From assembly GCA_964035545.1 (NCBI GenBank), contig OZ037769.1, positions 9,215,429 through 9,279,428 on the forward strand: DNA of 64,000 bases. The letters are read 5' to 3'. Below, piece by piece: positions 45,401 through 56,200 of this stretch. The notes below the pieces were generated by a model, which searched no databases, was not told the DNA's origin, and saw only the letters and a list, made by a program, of their open reading frames with translations. This DNA comes from Bugula neritina. Lineage: Eukaryota > Bryozoa > Gymnolaemata > Cheilostomatida > Bugulidae. The translations under genes were made by a program, and so were the position numbers. The first letter of the stretch is position 1. Every line of letters begins with the position of its first letter.

Positions 45401-47060
45401 CGATGACGTCGTCGAGGTATACCAGCAGTGTCTTCCAGTGGAGTCCACTGAGGCCCTGTTCCATGAGCCTCTGGAATGTGGCGGGGGCAGAAGTCAGTCC
45501 AAAGGGGAGGACTTTCCACTTCCATAAGCCGTCCCGCGTGATGAATGCCGCCTTCTCCTGGGCGTCGGGGCTGAGGGGGACCTGCCAGTAGCCGCTCAAC
45601 AAGTCTAACGTACTGAAGTACTTGCTGCCGGCCAAGGCGTCCAGAGATTCGTCGATCCTGGGTAAGGGGTAGGCGTCCTGTATGGTCACGCTATTGAGCT
45701 TGCGATAATCCACACAGAACCGCCAACTGCCGTCTTTCTTTCGGACCAGGACGACCGGCGAGCTCCACGCACTATGTGCTGGCTCGATGAGGCCGCGGTC
45801 CAAAAGATCCCGGACTTGTTGGCTGACCTCCTTTTCCTTCTCGGGTCCCAGCCTCCTAGTGGGCTGTCGAATAGGGGTAGTCCCTGCAGCTAGCGGTATC
45901 TCATGACGGACGGCCGTGGTCAGGCCGACGTCATGGTCCCCGCTGCTGAACACGTCGCTATAATCACGTAGCAACTGAGCCATGGCCTGGCGTTCCACGT
46001 TGCCCGTGCAGCCGTCGCACGCTGCCTGGTATAGCTCTTTGACGTGTGGTGGGACGGTCCCCCGCCTAACTGACGGGCTCTGTTGGGGACCTTCCGTCGC
46101 AGCTCCCAGCGACGGCCCTATATCTTCCTCCTGGATGGAGTGGAAGCGGCCCAGCATGGATCCTGACGGTAATTGTACCGCTTCGGAGAAGGGGTTGACA
46201 CACTGCACCAAGATCTCTCCTCGGTCAGTCAGCCGGTTGAGACTGCTGGCGAGTTGGATTCTTGTGTGCGCACCTTCGACAACCCCTAACCCCGAGAGTT
46301 GGCTATTGTTCACTCTGCAGTGAACGGTAGCCCGGGAGCGGCCGGGTATAGTACAGTTCCGTACTACCTGCACGCCTCCCGCTAGGGGACGACCGAACTT
46401 GTCGACACAGGCGAGCTCCCTGCCGCCCATTAGCATGGCTGACTTGCTAAAGTCAATACGGCACCCGTGTCTCTTCAAGAACGGCATCCCCAGTATAGCA
46501 TCCTCTTCAAGTTGGCTGATGACGAAGGTTTCCTGGATGGCCTGGTCGCGGATGCGCCCAGTCAGCTCTATGATACCGTAGAAAGGAATCCGTGACCCGT
46601 CAGCTAGGGTGCCCGGTTCCCCGGTATAGGGAGCTAAGGCTCCCCTCTCCCTAGGGGGGAGGGTGTCAAAGACCCGACGGCTGAGGAGATTAGTGGTACA
46701 CCCGGAGTCTAACAGAAAGGTGACAGCTCTGCCAGCCACCTTTCCTGGCAAGAAGTAGCTACCTCCGTGAGGTTGTACCCGTACTCCCCCAGCGTGCTCG
46801 GTCTCGGCCGAACGGGGCTGTGTCCGTTTGTTCCGCGGTTTGCGGGGCCGGTGAGAGTTTCCTTGCGGGGGGGTGTATTGATCCCCCCGATGCCCTGAGG
46901 GGCCTCGCTGGTCGGCTCCATTTCTGGTAGCGGACCGAAGCGGTTGGTGAGAGGTAGAGAGAAGGGGTCTCGTGGTCGACCCGGTTGGCTGGTTCGGCGG
47001 GGTGTTTGCCACTGATGGGGGCGTGCCGCTGGGCCCGTACGGGCTCCTGGCGGTACCCAC
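42486..47060 (-). CDS. pol: Gypsy pol polyprotein
   Basis: 1524 residues. The protease has LLDSGCTTNLLS (D118). RT has LPFGLTSAPATFQ and YLDD (548-551). RNase H has DTDAS (D695, D697), E738 and D763. The integrase zinc-binding part has H963, H967, C997 and C1000. The catalytic triad is D1029, D1089 and E1125, with the expected spacing. A GPY/F-like KFVGPYVVVE is at 1256. After about 1300 there is an unusual Pro-rich tail of over 200 residues. All catalytic residues are intact. Pol overlaps gag by 302 bp in the +1 frame relative to gag, so a frameshift or other bypass is needed for expression. Confidence 0.97.
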   Translation of the reverse strand: MGTARSPYGPSGTPPSVANTPPNQPTGSTTRPLLSTSHQPLRSATRNGADQRGPSGHRGDQYTPPQGNSHRPRKPRNKRTQPRSAETEHAGGVRVQPHGGSYFLPGKVAGRAVTFLLDSGCTTNLLSRRVFDTLPPRERGALAPYTGEPGTLADGSRIPFYGIIELTGRIRDQAIQETFVISQLEEDAILGMPFLKRHGCRIDFSKSAMLMGGRELACVDKFGRPLAGGVQVVRNCTIPGRSRATVHCRVNNSQLSGLGVVEGAHTRIQLASSLNRLTDRGEILVQCVNPFSEAVQLPSGSMLGRFHSIQEEDIGPSLGAATEGPQQSPSVRRGTVPPHVKELYQAACDGCTGNVERQAMAQLLRDYSDVFSSGDHDVGLTTAVRHEIPLAAGTTPIRQPTRRLGPEKEKEVSQQVRDLLDRGLIEPAHSAWSSPVVLVRKKDGSWRFCVDYRKLNSVTIQDAYPLPRIDESLDALAGSKYFSTLDLLSGYWQVPLSPDAQEKAAFITRDGLWKWKVLPFGLTSAPATFQRLMEQGLSGLHWKTLLVYLDDVIVISPDFQTHISRLREVFNRLRGANLKLKPSKCALLQPEVKYLGHVVGRHGLATDPEKVRAIEDWVTPQDLTGLRAFLGLVGYYRQYIPDFAGVAQPLNRLTAKGVTWQWTPVEQRAFDCLKGRLLEAPILAYPDPALEYILDTDASDQNVGAVLSQVQEGREVVVAYYSKSLSPTERNYCTTRKELLAVIKSVKHFRPYLYGRKFRLRTDHASLIWLCKRAEPSSQVARWLEVLAEFSYRIEHRPGKKHGNADGLSRRPDEGCKQCLNIEKRDGGPPKSELRALNHPETEYDWDQGQLLQKATTPPEAIQRLRANPVLADNVRELRRLQEDLPGVVADVYRAKKEGRRPSEEQLRQGCTELRSYCQRWDSLRIGPDGLLTITVAAYNSQYGRKRVICPAAIRRELVWDTHKQAHAGVSRVLSKLQLRWYWPGMEREVRRRVKQCEICQASKHGRLPGEAGRRRLYAGRPWQVVAVDLVGPMPVTPRGNSWILVLTDHFTRWADALAIPDASAPTVARVLDQNVFCYLGLPEQIHSDQGAQFQSQLLSDLCRLWGVNQSRTTPYHPQGNGVVERNNRMLGDALRSLLLGRGQEEWDTVLPQVMRAYRSTPHTSTGETPNLLMLGRETRVPDHLTYHIPEQDYTIHEYASKLIEDLRAAHEILRAKQWQVRQEDSQEPPLYQTGDWVWMINYRRRRGQAAKLQPKFVGPYVVVEAMPNHTYKLERSGQVSVQNEARLKPYWASPGAAGAAPPLLEPRRQTATRGRQRHGPEYEVVVPREEDLVRQETPLPSTEVRPPPPVPSLPPPLPDPHPRPEVQNPPVGGAPSGDNSGEGNAITNGGPETPQVEQNSPPVSTPPRPTTTPPSPANTSPPLERGQRTRQPPAYLKDFVCDRVTNGSYESPAGRRTEGLATKRGSCEHHGNLNFCEGGVVNKTTTPGANSSSRAQQPRCPVFSYADVVKGRRIQTQSTDIQA

Positions 47061-47943
47061 CCCGTTTTCCTTTCAGTTTGGGTCCGCGGAGCTTTGGAGG
47101 TCTCCGGGGAGGTTGGGGTTTCTGCTGCCGTCTGAGTCGTGGGCAGCTTGAGCGGCGGTGTCCCTTGATGCCGCATTCCCAGCAGTGTACAGTGGGTCTG
47201 GGGGGTTTTACTGCTGGTCTCTTATACTTCCTTGGGTTGTTGTATGTTATGGTTGCCACCAACTGTCCCAGTTTAGTCATCAAGCGGTCAACCTCCATCT
47301 CTATAGGGAGGCTAGTGGTAGCGGCAGCTATTCGGACCGGGTGGTCTGGTTCTCTAGAGGTCTGCGGAGTAGTCTCCTCCGCCTTGTAGAGCTGCTCGGC
47401 CCCAACGTAGGCCTTGTCTTCTTGTATTGCGGCCTCGATCGTGGTTACTCCCTTTGCTTGTAACTGGTGGTGGAAGTTCAAAGAGTTGAGGGATTGTACA
47501 AAAGCTTCGAATGTATAGCGCCGTCTGTGTGTTTCTGGCAGATCGCTATACGCGATCCGTGCCAGTCTCTGCACCAGAGTAGCGTGATCAGGAAGCGGTG
47601 TACATGTTTTGCGGAGCAGTCCTTGCAACCGGGACTTGGCGACGGCAACGGGTATGCCAAAACGGGCCCGTAGTTTAGCAATGATCCCGTCTACGCTAGA
47701 TCCCCACCCGTACGGCTTGGCTTCTTCCGTCAGTGCCATTCGTAGTTTCATCAGGGTTACTCTTGGCGGCCATCTTGTAATGGCTGCAGCTTCACGGAAT
47801 TCTTGAATGAACTGTTCAACATCTTCAAGGCCCGTGAATACGGGAGCCTCTAATGTATTCCTATACGCCTCCTCTCCAACTTCGAGAGGGTCTATGATAA
47901 TGTTTCGCTCACCTTCTTCAGTTGAAGCTACACTTTCGGCCAT
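46759..47943 (-). CDS. gag: Gypsy gag with CCHC zinc knuckle
   Basis: 394 residues. The capsid-like N-terminal region includes APVFTGLEDVEQFIQEF and LMKLRMALTEEAKPYGWG. A zinc knuckle C254-X2-C257-X4-H262-X4-C267 (CWECGIKGHRRSSC) follows, then a basic Pro/Arg-rich tail. Gag packages the RNA and forms the particle. The first ATG after the primer site was chosen. The capsid blocks recur in the gag remnant at 4850-5746. Confidence 0.95.
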   Translation of the reverse strand: MAESVASTEEGERNIIIDPLEVGEEAYRNTLEAPVFTGLEDVEQFIQEFREAAAITRWPPRVTLMKLRMALTEEAKPYGWGSSVDGIIAKLRARFGIPVAVAKSRLQGLLRKTCTPLPDHATLVQRLARIAYSDLPETHRRRYTFEAFVQSLNSLNFHHQLQAKGVTTIEAAIQEDKAYVGAEQLYKAEETTPQTSREPDHPVRIAAATTSLPIEMEVDRLMTKLGQLVATITYNNPRKYKRPAVKPPRPTVHCWECGIKGHRRSSCPRLRRQQKPQPPRRPPKLRGPKLKGKRGGYRQEPVRAQRHAPISGKHPAEPANRVDHETPSLYLSPTASVRYQKWSRPARPLRASGGSIHPPARKLSPAPQTAEQTDTAPFGRDRARWGSTGTTSRR

Positions 47944-47985
47944 GACGTTCTAATACTTTCCCATTGTCTTTATATAGTAGCTAGT

Positions 47986-48004
47986 AATCCCACCGCTGCC
48001 ACCA
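47986..48004 (-). other. Primer-binding site for tRNA-Leu
   Basis: The plus strand reads AATCCCACCGCTGCCACCA, which equals the 3' end of tRNA-Leu(AAG) with its CCA as I remember it for animals. It is 19 nt, one base from the LTR. Confidence 0.85.
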
Positions 48005-48005
48005 C

Positions 48006-48277
48006 TGTAGTAATTTGTGCAATTACCGTGCGTGAGTTCCTAGCTTGTAATTATAGTCTATTTATCCACATCAATAAAGTATTTAAATAAGATTCAACGA
48101 GATTTATTTACTACTAAGTATAATAAGAGATACAAAAAGTACGCAGATTAAAAACACTACATCTTTACTCTTTTAGTACGCTCTCTCTACTGCTTTCTAC
48201 ATCGCTGGGGGTTATCACATGACGCACTCTTATTGGCTAAAGGGCTTGGGGGACACGCGTATTACGTACTCACTACA
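48006..48277 (-). repeat. 5' LTR of the intact gypsy element
   Basis: 272 bp; near-identical to the 3' LTR. It is the promoter of the element by position. Confidence 0.96.
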
Positions 48278-48281
48278 CTAT

Positions 48282-49581
48282 AACATTTTCTAATGAAAAA
48301 GTGTGCTCATAATGATCATTTCATAATAATTATTTCGAGTTTATGATAATCAATTAATATCATTACAAACACAATTATTATGATAATGATAAATTTAATT
48401 ATAATCATACTCATACTGATAGTGATACCGTCTCACCTAAACCGGGCAAACGGATAATCATAATCATTATGATTATCATAATTATAATGGATATTATTAT
48501 TATAATTAATATCAATATGATTACGATTTAAATGATATTAATGATATTTCACTTACAGTTACACTTATCATCATAATGATAATGATTAATGATAATAATA
48601 GTCCCAGTGACTAAAAGTAATTCAAATTGTAAATCACAAGTCACAACGATAACCACTAATTCTAAATCAGAATTTTTACTGAAATACAAATAGAATAAAT
48701 GATTAAATCATAATCATAGTCAATGTCATAATCCTAATCGTAATGATTATGATAATTTAAATTATAATAACCTATTGTAATTGTACGTATATCATAAATA
48801 TAATACATACTCATAACAAAAACACTTACAAGCTGTAAACTGTAAGTGTTAAACTTAGTGCACGTACATTCTATTAAATTTAAATAAGGATTTATTAATA
48901 TCAGCACCAAGTTGGGGGTGACTGAGTACAGCACCTGCATACACATTATTGTCAGATCTTCAAACCAATAACTCTCGAATTAATGACCACCAACTTAGTG
49001 CTGTTTCAAACGATTTCTAACCACACTACTACGGCAAGAAATTGCTTGCGGCAACACAATGTTTGCGATTATTAAGCGTTGTGATTTGAAATAATAAGGT
49101 TGGGCCAATGTGCATACGAATACTGCCCTTAGTAACTTCCAAACTCTGTGCTGTATATAACGATCCTTAATGTTATCTAGCTCTTCCACCCTTTGCTATC
49201 TTCTCTATAACTGAGATTGAATAGAATAATGATAATATTTTTCCAGTGTAGTGTCTGCAAGGAGTTCAGGCTAATTTAAACTTTGATCTGAAAAATTCGA
49301 TGCAGTAATAATAAAATTAATGTTGTTGTACGAAGGCATAGCAGCAAAGCTATTGTTTTTTTAAACATCAAACGGTCAAATACATGGACCCCCGTAAAAT
49401 TTTTACTGAACGTTGGAACTTCAACAAAGCAAAAGTGAAACGGCATGTTTCGATTTTATTCAAAGTACTCGATGTTAATCATAATGATTATGATTGTAGT
49501 TAAATAGTAAACGTTGATTGTAATAAAACACCGTGAAATAGATATTTATGTTCATAGTTTTGGCAAAGTGTCTATAAAGTT
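48282..49581. other. AT-rich region upstream of PTPMT1
   Basis: About 48300-48760 is low-complexity sequence with many ATAATCATTATGATTAT palindromes. Similar short runs recur near 49480. No gene was recognised. The PTPMT1 promoter should be in the right part. Confidence 0.5.
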
Positions 49582-50133
49582 ATGGGATTGCTGTCAAACC
49601 TTATTACTCGAACTTTCTTTTACCCTTCAATAGCTCTGAATGCTGGTTCGAATTTGATTCTTGGTCAAAACTGGTATGACAGAATAAATGAACATATCGT
49701 TCTTGGAGCCTTACCAATGCCGTTCATGACAGGGGGACTAATCAAAGAAAAAGTCAAAGGTATAATTTCTCTAAATGAAGACTATGAGCTGAAACACATT
49801 TACAACAGCCAAGCCAAGTGGCAAGAATTCGACATCAAGACCCTTCGCTTGCCAACACCAGATTTATTTTATGCACCGACTATAGCTCAAGTAATGCAGG
49901 CTATCAGCTTCATTGATGAAGTAAAGTGTAAAGATAATGGCAGCGTCTACGTGCATTGCAAAGCAGGAAAGACTAGATCAACCACTGTTGTTATTTGTTA
50001 TTTAATGTACAAAGAAAATATGACACCAACAGATGCCTACAACTTTGTCAAATCAAAACGACCACAAATCTGGCTACGTAAAACACAGTTTGATTTTATT
50101 CAAAAATTTTATAACACGAAGCTAAAAATCTAA
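49582..50133 (+). CDS. PTPMT1: PTPMT1-like mitochondrial phosphatidylglycerophosphate phosphatase
   Basis: 183 residues in a single exon. The start matches the family: a short hydrophobic N terminus (FFYPSIALNAGSNLI) followed by NWYDRINEHIVLGALPM. The active-site P-loop is VHCKAGKTRS (C126, R132). The candidate general acid is D94 in LRLPTPD. The end DAYNFVKSKRPQIWLR ... FDFIQKFY is typical. The enzyme removes phosphate from phosphatidylglycerophosphate in cardiolipin synthesis at the mitochondrial inner membrane. All active-site residues are present. It lacks introns, unlike its neighbours. It is convergent with DDX1, with 158 bp between stops. Confidence 0.95.
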   Translation: MGLLSNLITRTFFYPSIALNAGSNLILGQNWYDRINEHIVLGALPMPFMTGGLIKEKVKGIISLNEDYELKHIYNSQAKWQEFDIKTLRLPTPDLFYAPTIAQVMQAISFIDEVKCKDNGSVYVHCKAGKTRSTTVVICYLMYKENMTPTDAYNFVKSKRPQIWLRKTQFDFIQKFYNTKLKI

Positions 50134-50188
50134 ATGTTTTTATGGCAAATACCAAAGACAATGACTGTGTAAGATGTATTCTGGATTA

Positions 50189-50194
50189 TTTATT
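50189..50194 (-). terminator. Poly(A) signal, likely DDX1
   Basis: TTTATT on the plus strand (AATAAA on the minus), about 100 bp after the DDX1 stop. Confidence 0.55.
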
Positions 50195-50253
50195 AATGAA
50201 CTCAACAGTAGGTACTAGTACAACAGTAAATAGACAGTGAATCTTTGTCAAAC

Positions 50254-50259
50254 AATAAA
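50254..50259 (+). terminator. Poly(A) signal, likely PTPMT1
   Basis: AATAAA 121 bp after the PTPMT1 stop, so the two convergent 3' UTRs should overlap by roughly 100 bp. Confidence 0.55.
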
Positions 50260-50291
50260 CTATATTTATAAATATTATACATTGTTGTCTT

Positions 50292-53200
50292 TTACCAAAT
50301 ATTACGGTATTTTAGTTGCAAAAATGATGTTTGTGCTTTTTGCTCCAATAGAGCCAATTCGCTTACAACTGGAGCCATTGAGTCCACATGGTCTCTGTAA
50401 GTCGAACCTGCAATGTAATAGAGTGTAGATTATGTTACATATGCCATCAGTTTCTCAACTGAATAGTAACTTTTTTGTCGCTAGCTCAAGCTAAATGTTG
50501 AAAATTATGTACTTCATGTACCGTATAAATAATTATGCTTTTAAAAAGAAACTTGAATATTTTTTAATCAGATTGGAAACAATTGTACTAAAAGAATTTC
50601 ACTTTGGTTCTATAGCATTTACATAAATGGCACTCTATAGTAATAAGTTTTTGTTACAAAAAATACCATTAGTAGTTAACTAAACCAAGCTGAGGTAAGA
50701 TAATAGCAGTGATTACCTGCAGCTTTTCTTTTTTGCCCATACGTTACTTTACCATCAAACTCATTGACTGGGATTGTCATTTCACAGTCCACCTGATCAA
50801 TTGTTATCCCAAGATGTTCTTCCACGTTAGCTAGTAGCGCAGGTTCATCATACCATATGCAGCACCCTCTTCTCTCCACCAAATCAGTGTTGTAACAATT
50901 TTTACCCCTGTTCTTGCAGTTACTGTGATACCACACCTGTCGATGAATACAGTCACATCATGGAGCAAAACATTTTTTATTAAGCATGGTTTTAGAGTTT
51001 TTTCTAATGGCTTAAAGATAAATTGTGACTAAATGGCATCTTTAATAAGACAGATACACTCATTTGCTTTGCACTAAATTTGTCGAAAATAGATCACACA
51101 TACCCTAATCTAAACATAACATATAGCAGTAGGTAATGTAAAAGCATACAGAATAAGTACAATTTACAGTAGGCTATAGCAGTTCACCTTCTCTGGTACT
51201 GTAGAGACTAATGATATAGCTAAACCCATTTTCTCTGCTCTGCCAACTCTACCAATACGGTGAACATAATTCTGCTTTTCATCCGGCAACGTAACATTTA
51301 TAACTACAAAAATGTAACTTTGATGTCAACATATCGGAGGTACGTTTTATGCTGTAACTTAGCAAAAACCATAATATGATTAGCAACTGATGCTTTATTT
51401 CTACAGTATTAAATCTGTGACAGTATTACATTTATTTTGCCGCTCTTTTGCTCCCAAAAACATAATAATAATCCAAGGCTATCATCACAATAAATATAAA
51501 CTGTCATAATGCACCTTCACATAAATGGCCCAGATTCACACCAAAGCTAATAAAACACATATAACCCTGTACTGCATATATGTACACTGCTGTTTGCTCA
51601 CCAAAGGGGAGACCAGACACGTCTAACCCACGGGCTGCCACATCTGTACATATCAAGAATCGAACTTCATTCTTCTAAAAACGAGGTGAAACAAGACCAC
51701 ATAAGCAATTGTTTTAACATAAGCAGCATGGCTAATAATTTCCTAGCACCAAAGTATGTATTTTGTCCCAAGTAAATGCTTAGTACACTTCATGCAGATT
51801 TGACAGAGGGAATTCTGACCTAGCAATAATCAGTCTTTTCAAGTTTAATTTGAGTGAATAAGCTTATATTGATTCATGAAACTTAGCTGTAAAAGTCAAT
51901 GCAATTAGTAAAGGAAGCAAAGTTTGTAAAATATTTATTATATAACTATCCAATCCAGTTAGAATAAAATTACAAACATAGCTGGATAAAAGTAATGAGT
52001 GTATTTGAGAAATTTCAAGTCGCAAGACTTGTATATTACTTGAAACTTGACCAAACTTGAAAGCAGCATGATTCAGCTTTCAGTTCACATTATAAGTTAT
52101 TATGCACAAAATATGTGAATGGGTGTTGTAGTCAAGTTATCGTGTTCACAGTAAAGGAGTTAGAGTTAGTGTTATGATACACAAGTTAAAGCAATGATAC
52201 ACAAGTTAGAGTGCTCATACACAAGTTTGAGTTTATTATGCAAAAGTTTGGTAACATTAACAGTATTTACTATATACGAGTATTATCTATGAGCACTTTA
52301 TATTTCATCAATCTAAACGCATATCTAGTATTTCAGAGTTGTGTTCTCTGAAAGAATTGATGCTCTAATCATACAACAGCCTACAATAGTGACCAGAATA
52401 TTTCTATTACATAAGTTCAGAGAAATGTCTAAAAACACTTAAACCAATAGCAATTGAAAGTTAACATGAAGAACAAGAATAGCCCAATAAACCTGATTGA
52501 CAGGGTTTGAACCATTGGCTTCAACAAAAATAAAGTGCCAGAAATTTCAGGCATGGTGTTGTTTAGCATGCAGCAAAAATCATGTGAGACTGCAAAGAAT
52601 TGAAATGGTCAGAAATCTTTTCTTTTTTAGTGGTTAGTATTCTTTTATGTTTAGAACTTCTATGCAACACATGCGCTTTATGAACTTAGCATATTGTTTC
52701 ACAAAATGTTTTTTACAAAGCTAGCAGTATTTGCACTCAGTAGAACCTGTATTTCCATATGTGTAATGATGCACAGAAATATTGGTACTTGTATTACCAT
52801 GCCAAGGATTTCAAAATATTCTGACAAACTGGGTGAGGACAAAAAGGTCTAGCTAAGCAAGTTATACTACAGATACTAAAAGCCCTAATAATTCTTTACC
52901 ATCATAAGACAGTTCAATGAAATGGCAAAAACAGATATATAAATTCTTTTTTACTCCCCTTATGATTGGCTGAATCTTTGTCACTGATCAATATTTACAA
53001 ATATTACAGATTGATATAGATATGAAAACTGACTCAGAAACTGACCTTGAACTTTTCTAGATTGCCTCTTCTCTCACCAGGGTTCCTGTCGCTATGCAAG
53101 CACACGCATGAGTATTTATGGTTTCTTGGAGCACCAGGACCTGTGGGATATTCTCATTAATTGACAACAGTAAAGAAATTTTTACTGTGCAGGAGAGGGG

Positions 53201-56200
53201 GGGGGGGCAGAGAAATAACGTGGGAATTGTAAAGAAGACAGTCTATCTTGTTCAGTACACAGCAGTAACACAGAGGTACCACAGAGGTAACACAGCAGTA
53301 ACACAGCAGTAACACAGCAGTACCACAGCGGTAACACAGCAGTAACACAGAGGTAACACAGAGGTAACACAGCAGTAACACAGCAGTAACACAGAGGTAA
53401 CACAGCAGTAACACAGCAGTAACACAGCAGTAACACAGCAGTAACACAGAGGTAACACAGCAGTAACACAGAGGTAACACAGCAGTAACACAGAGGTAAC
53501 ACAGCAGTAACACAGAGGTAACACAGCAGTAACACAGCAGTAACACAGAGGTAACACAGCAGTACCACAGCGGTAACACAGCAGTAACACAGAGGTAACA
53601 CAGAGGTAACACAGCAGTAACACAGCAGTAACACAGCAGTAACACAGAGGTAACACAGCAGTAACACAGAGGTAACACAGCAGTAACACAGAGGTAACAC
53701 AGCAGTAACACAGAGGTAACACAGCAGTAACACAGCAGTAACACAGCAGTAACACAGAGGTAACACAGAGGTAACACAGCAGTAACACAGAGGTAACACA
53801 GAGGTAACACAGCAGTAACACAGAGGTAACACAGCAGTAACACAGAGGTAACACAGCAGTAACACAGAGGTAACACAGCAGTAACACAGCAGTAACACAG
53901 CAGTAACACAGAGGTAACACAGCAGTAACACAGCAGTAACACAGCAGTAACACAGAGGTAACACAGCAGTAACACAGCAGTAACACAGCAGTAACACAGA
54001 GGTAACACAGCAGTAACACAGCAGTAACACAGCAGTAACACAGCAGTAACACAGCAGTAACACAGCAATAACACAGAGGTAACACAGCAGTAACACAGCA
54101 GTAACACAGAGGTAACACAGCAGTAACACAGAGGTAACACAGCAGTAACACAGAGGTAACACAGCAGTAACACAGCAGTAACACAGAGGTAACACAGCAG
54201 TAACACAGAGGTAACACAGCAGTAACACAGAGGTAACACAGCAGTAACACAGAGGTAACACAGCAGTAACACAGAGGTAACACAGCAGTAACACAGAGGT
54301 AACACAGCAGTAACACAGAGGTAACACAGCAGTAACACAGAGGTAACACAGCAGTAACACAGAGGTAACACAGCAGTAACACAGCAGTAACACAGCAGTA
54401 ACACAGAGGTAACACAGCAGTAACACAGCAGTAACACAGAGGTAACACAGCAGTAACACAGAGGTAACACAGCAGTAACACAAAGGTAACACAGCAGTAA
54501 CACAAAGGTAACACAGCAGTAACACAGCAGTAACACAAGGGTACCACAGCAGTAACACAGCAACGACATGTGATGTACACCACTTGTAATATTGCTTGAA
54601 ATTAACAAAATTGAAAGGGCAAGTTTTGAAATCTTCACATAATTCATATAATTTGTTTCATCATTGAAGTACATCAGGTTCTGTGGTAAAGAGAAGAGAA
54701 TATTAAAATAAAGAGAGTATGCACTACCTCCACCATGTTGGGTGAGATACTTTTCTGCATTGTCACAGTCCAGTTTAGTTCTACAAAAAATAATGGCTCT
54801 GTCCATCTTATGCTCATCAATAGCCTTCATCATCAACTCCCCTTTCAGCATCTTGACAGCTTGTGACAGGTTCTCTGTAAAGACACATGAGGCATGTAGA
54901 CCAGTGAATTTCATAGAGTCACACCAGGATTAACAGACGTTAATTCTTTCTGGTTGGCTAAAATTACAAGAGCGGGTAAAAATTAACTACTACAACATAA
55001 AAGCATTTAACAAGTTCTCAAGATACATCTACAGTCAATAGCATAGAGTAGATGAATACCCTTCATACAACTCAATGTGGTCATTAATAATTTACCAGTA
55101 TAATCATATTACTTCTATAAACTAAGTTTATATTAGCTGTAACCATTTTCATTAAACTAATAGAGTGTTTAGAACCAGAGTGTTGCAACTAATCAACATC
55201 ATTTATATATAAATAGCAACTCCTTATCTTAGCATTGGAACAATTTTAGCTTTAATGTCATTCTTAGTTAATACCAACATATATTTTTAAATTTCATAGT
55301 TTAGGCATGGAATACAACTTGTAAAAAAATCAAAACGTGTAAAAAGAATGTGGAAATTAAAATTCATTACATATACTTTTACATGTAAACAAATAGTCAT
55401 TACTTCATTATCAATACAAGCTGTGGCTGACTTTCAACTTTTGCTTTCTACAAAACACTGTACTGTGTAAAATCTGGTATTATTTAACAACTTGGAAAAG
55501 AAGCGACTGCCTCTACTATAGTCTCAGGAAATTATAATAAAATATTATAATTATTTATGAAAAATAGACTATGTTCTCAAATTGCAAAATTTGAATGAAG
55601 ACTATTTTGGTTTCACGTTTCATCAGCTTATAAATCAGCATTATTTGGAGAGTTGATTCTTTTATGGGGTTGTCTTTCCAATGATTTTAGACCAGTAAGA
55701 TGGCACCTATTCATTCAAGCACATATTTTACAACATGCACAACGTAGTATATAGATAGAAAAGCTATAAGGTCTATTAGTAAGGTAGACTTTTGTGTAGG
55801 GTAATCATCTCAATGTAGTCGATATGCAAATTTCTCAAAGAGTTGCATTGAATATAGAGTTACATCAATATAGTATTCCTGGTTGAAGTGTTACTTCAAG
55901 ACATTACAGCTACAAACTTGCAGTCAATACAGGATACCTATGCAACACTACATGAATATAAATCGCAGCATGAGATGTTCTGGCATAGACTATTAGAAAA
56001 AGTTAACAAGCCAAGTTAAGGTTCACCCCCCCCCTCCCTTGGAGAAACGACTGCATATAATACAAAGGTGAGTCGCCATCTAGAGGTAGGTGCAACATGT
56101 GAGCTCATCATCTGAGTTGATGCAGTTTTCATGGAACTTTTGCAACAAACTACAGATATTGAATAGTAAATTTCAGCCAATTGGTACACATTCAGGAAGG

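Larger units (their letters stand above)
40705..48277 (-). mobile_element. Near-intact Ty3/gypsy LTR retrotransposon with three ORFs
   Basis: This 7.57 kb element has LTRs at 40705-40977 and 48006-48277 that differ at about three sites. The target duplication is CTAT (40701-40704, 48278-48281). The minus-strand order is 5' LTR, tRNA-Leu primer site, gag, pol (protease, RT, RNase H, integrase), a third ORF, purine tract, 3' LTR. RNase H before integrase places it in Ty3/gypsy. The gag, pol and third ORFs are open, so the insertion is recent and possibly active. The internal part is GC-rich, in contrast to the AT-rich host. It lies between STYXL1 and PTPMT1. Confidence 0.97.

Noticed and set aside
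42895-47806. Plus-strand ORFs within the gypsy element
   Set aside because: Antisense shadows of GC-rich gag and pol; no domain or start context of their own.
53157-54914. Three minus-strand ORFs of 443-585 codons
   Set aside because: They arise from a stop-free 11-bp satellite in a DDX1 intron; only the first residues of the longest belong to a real DDX1 exon (54874-54728).
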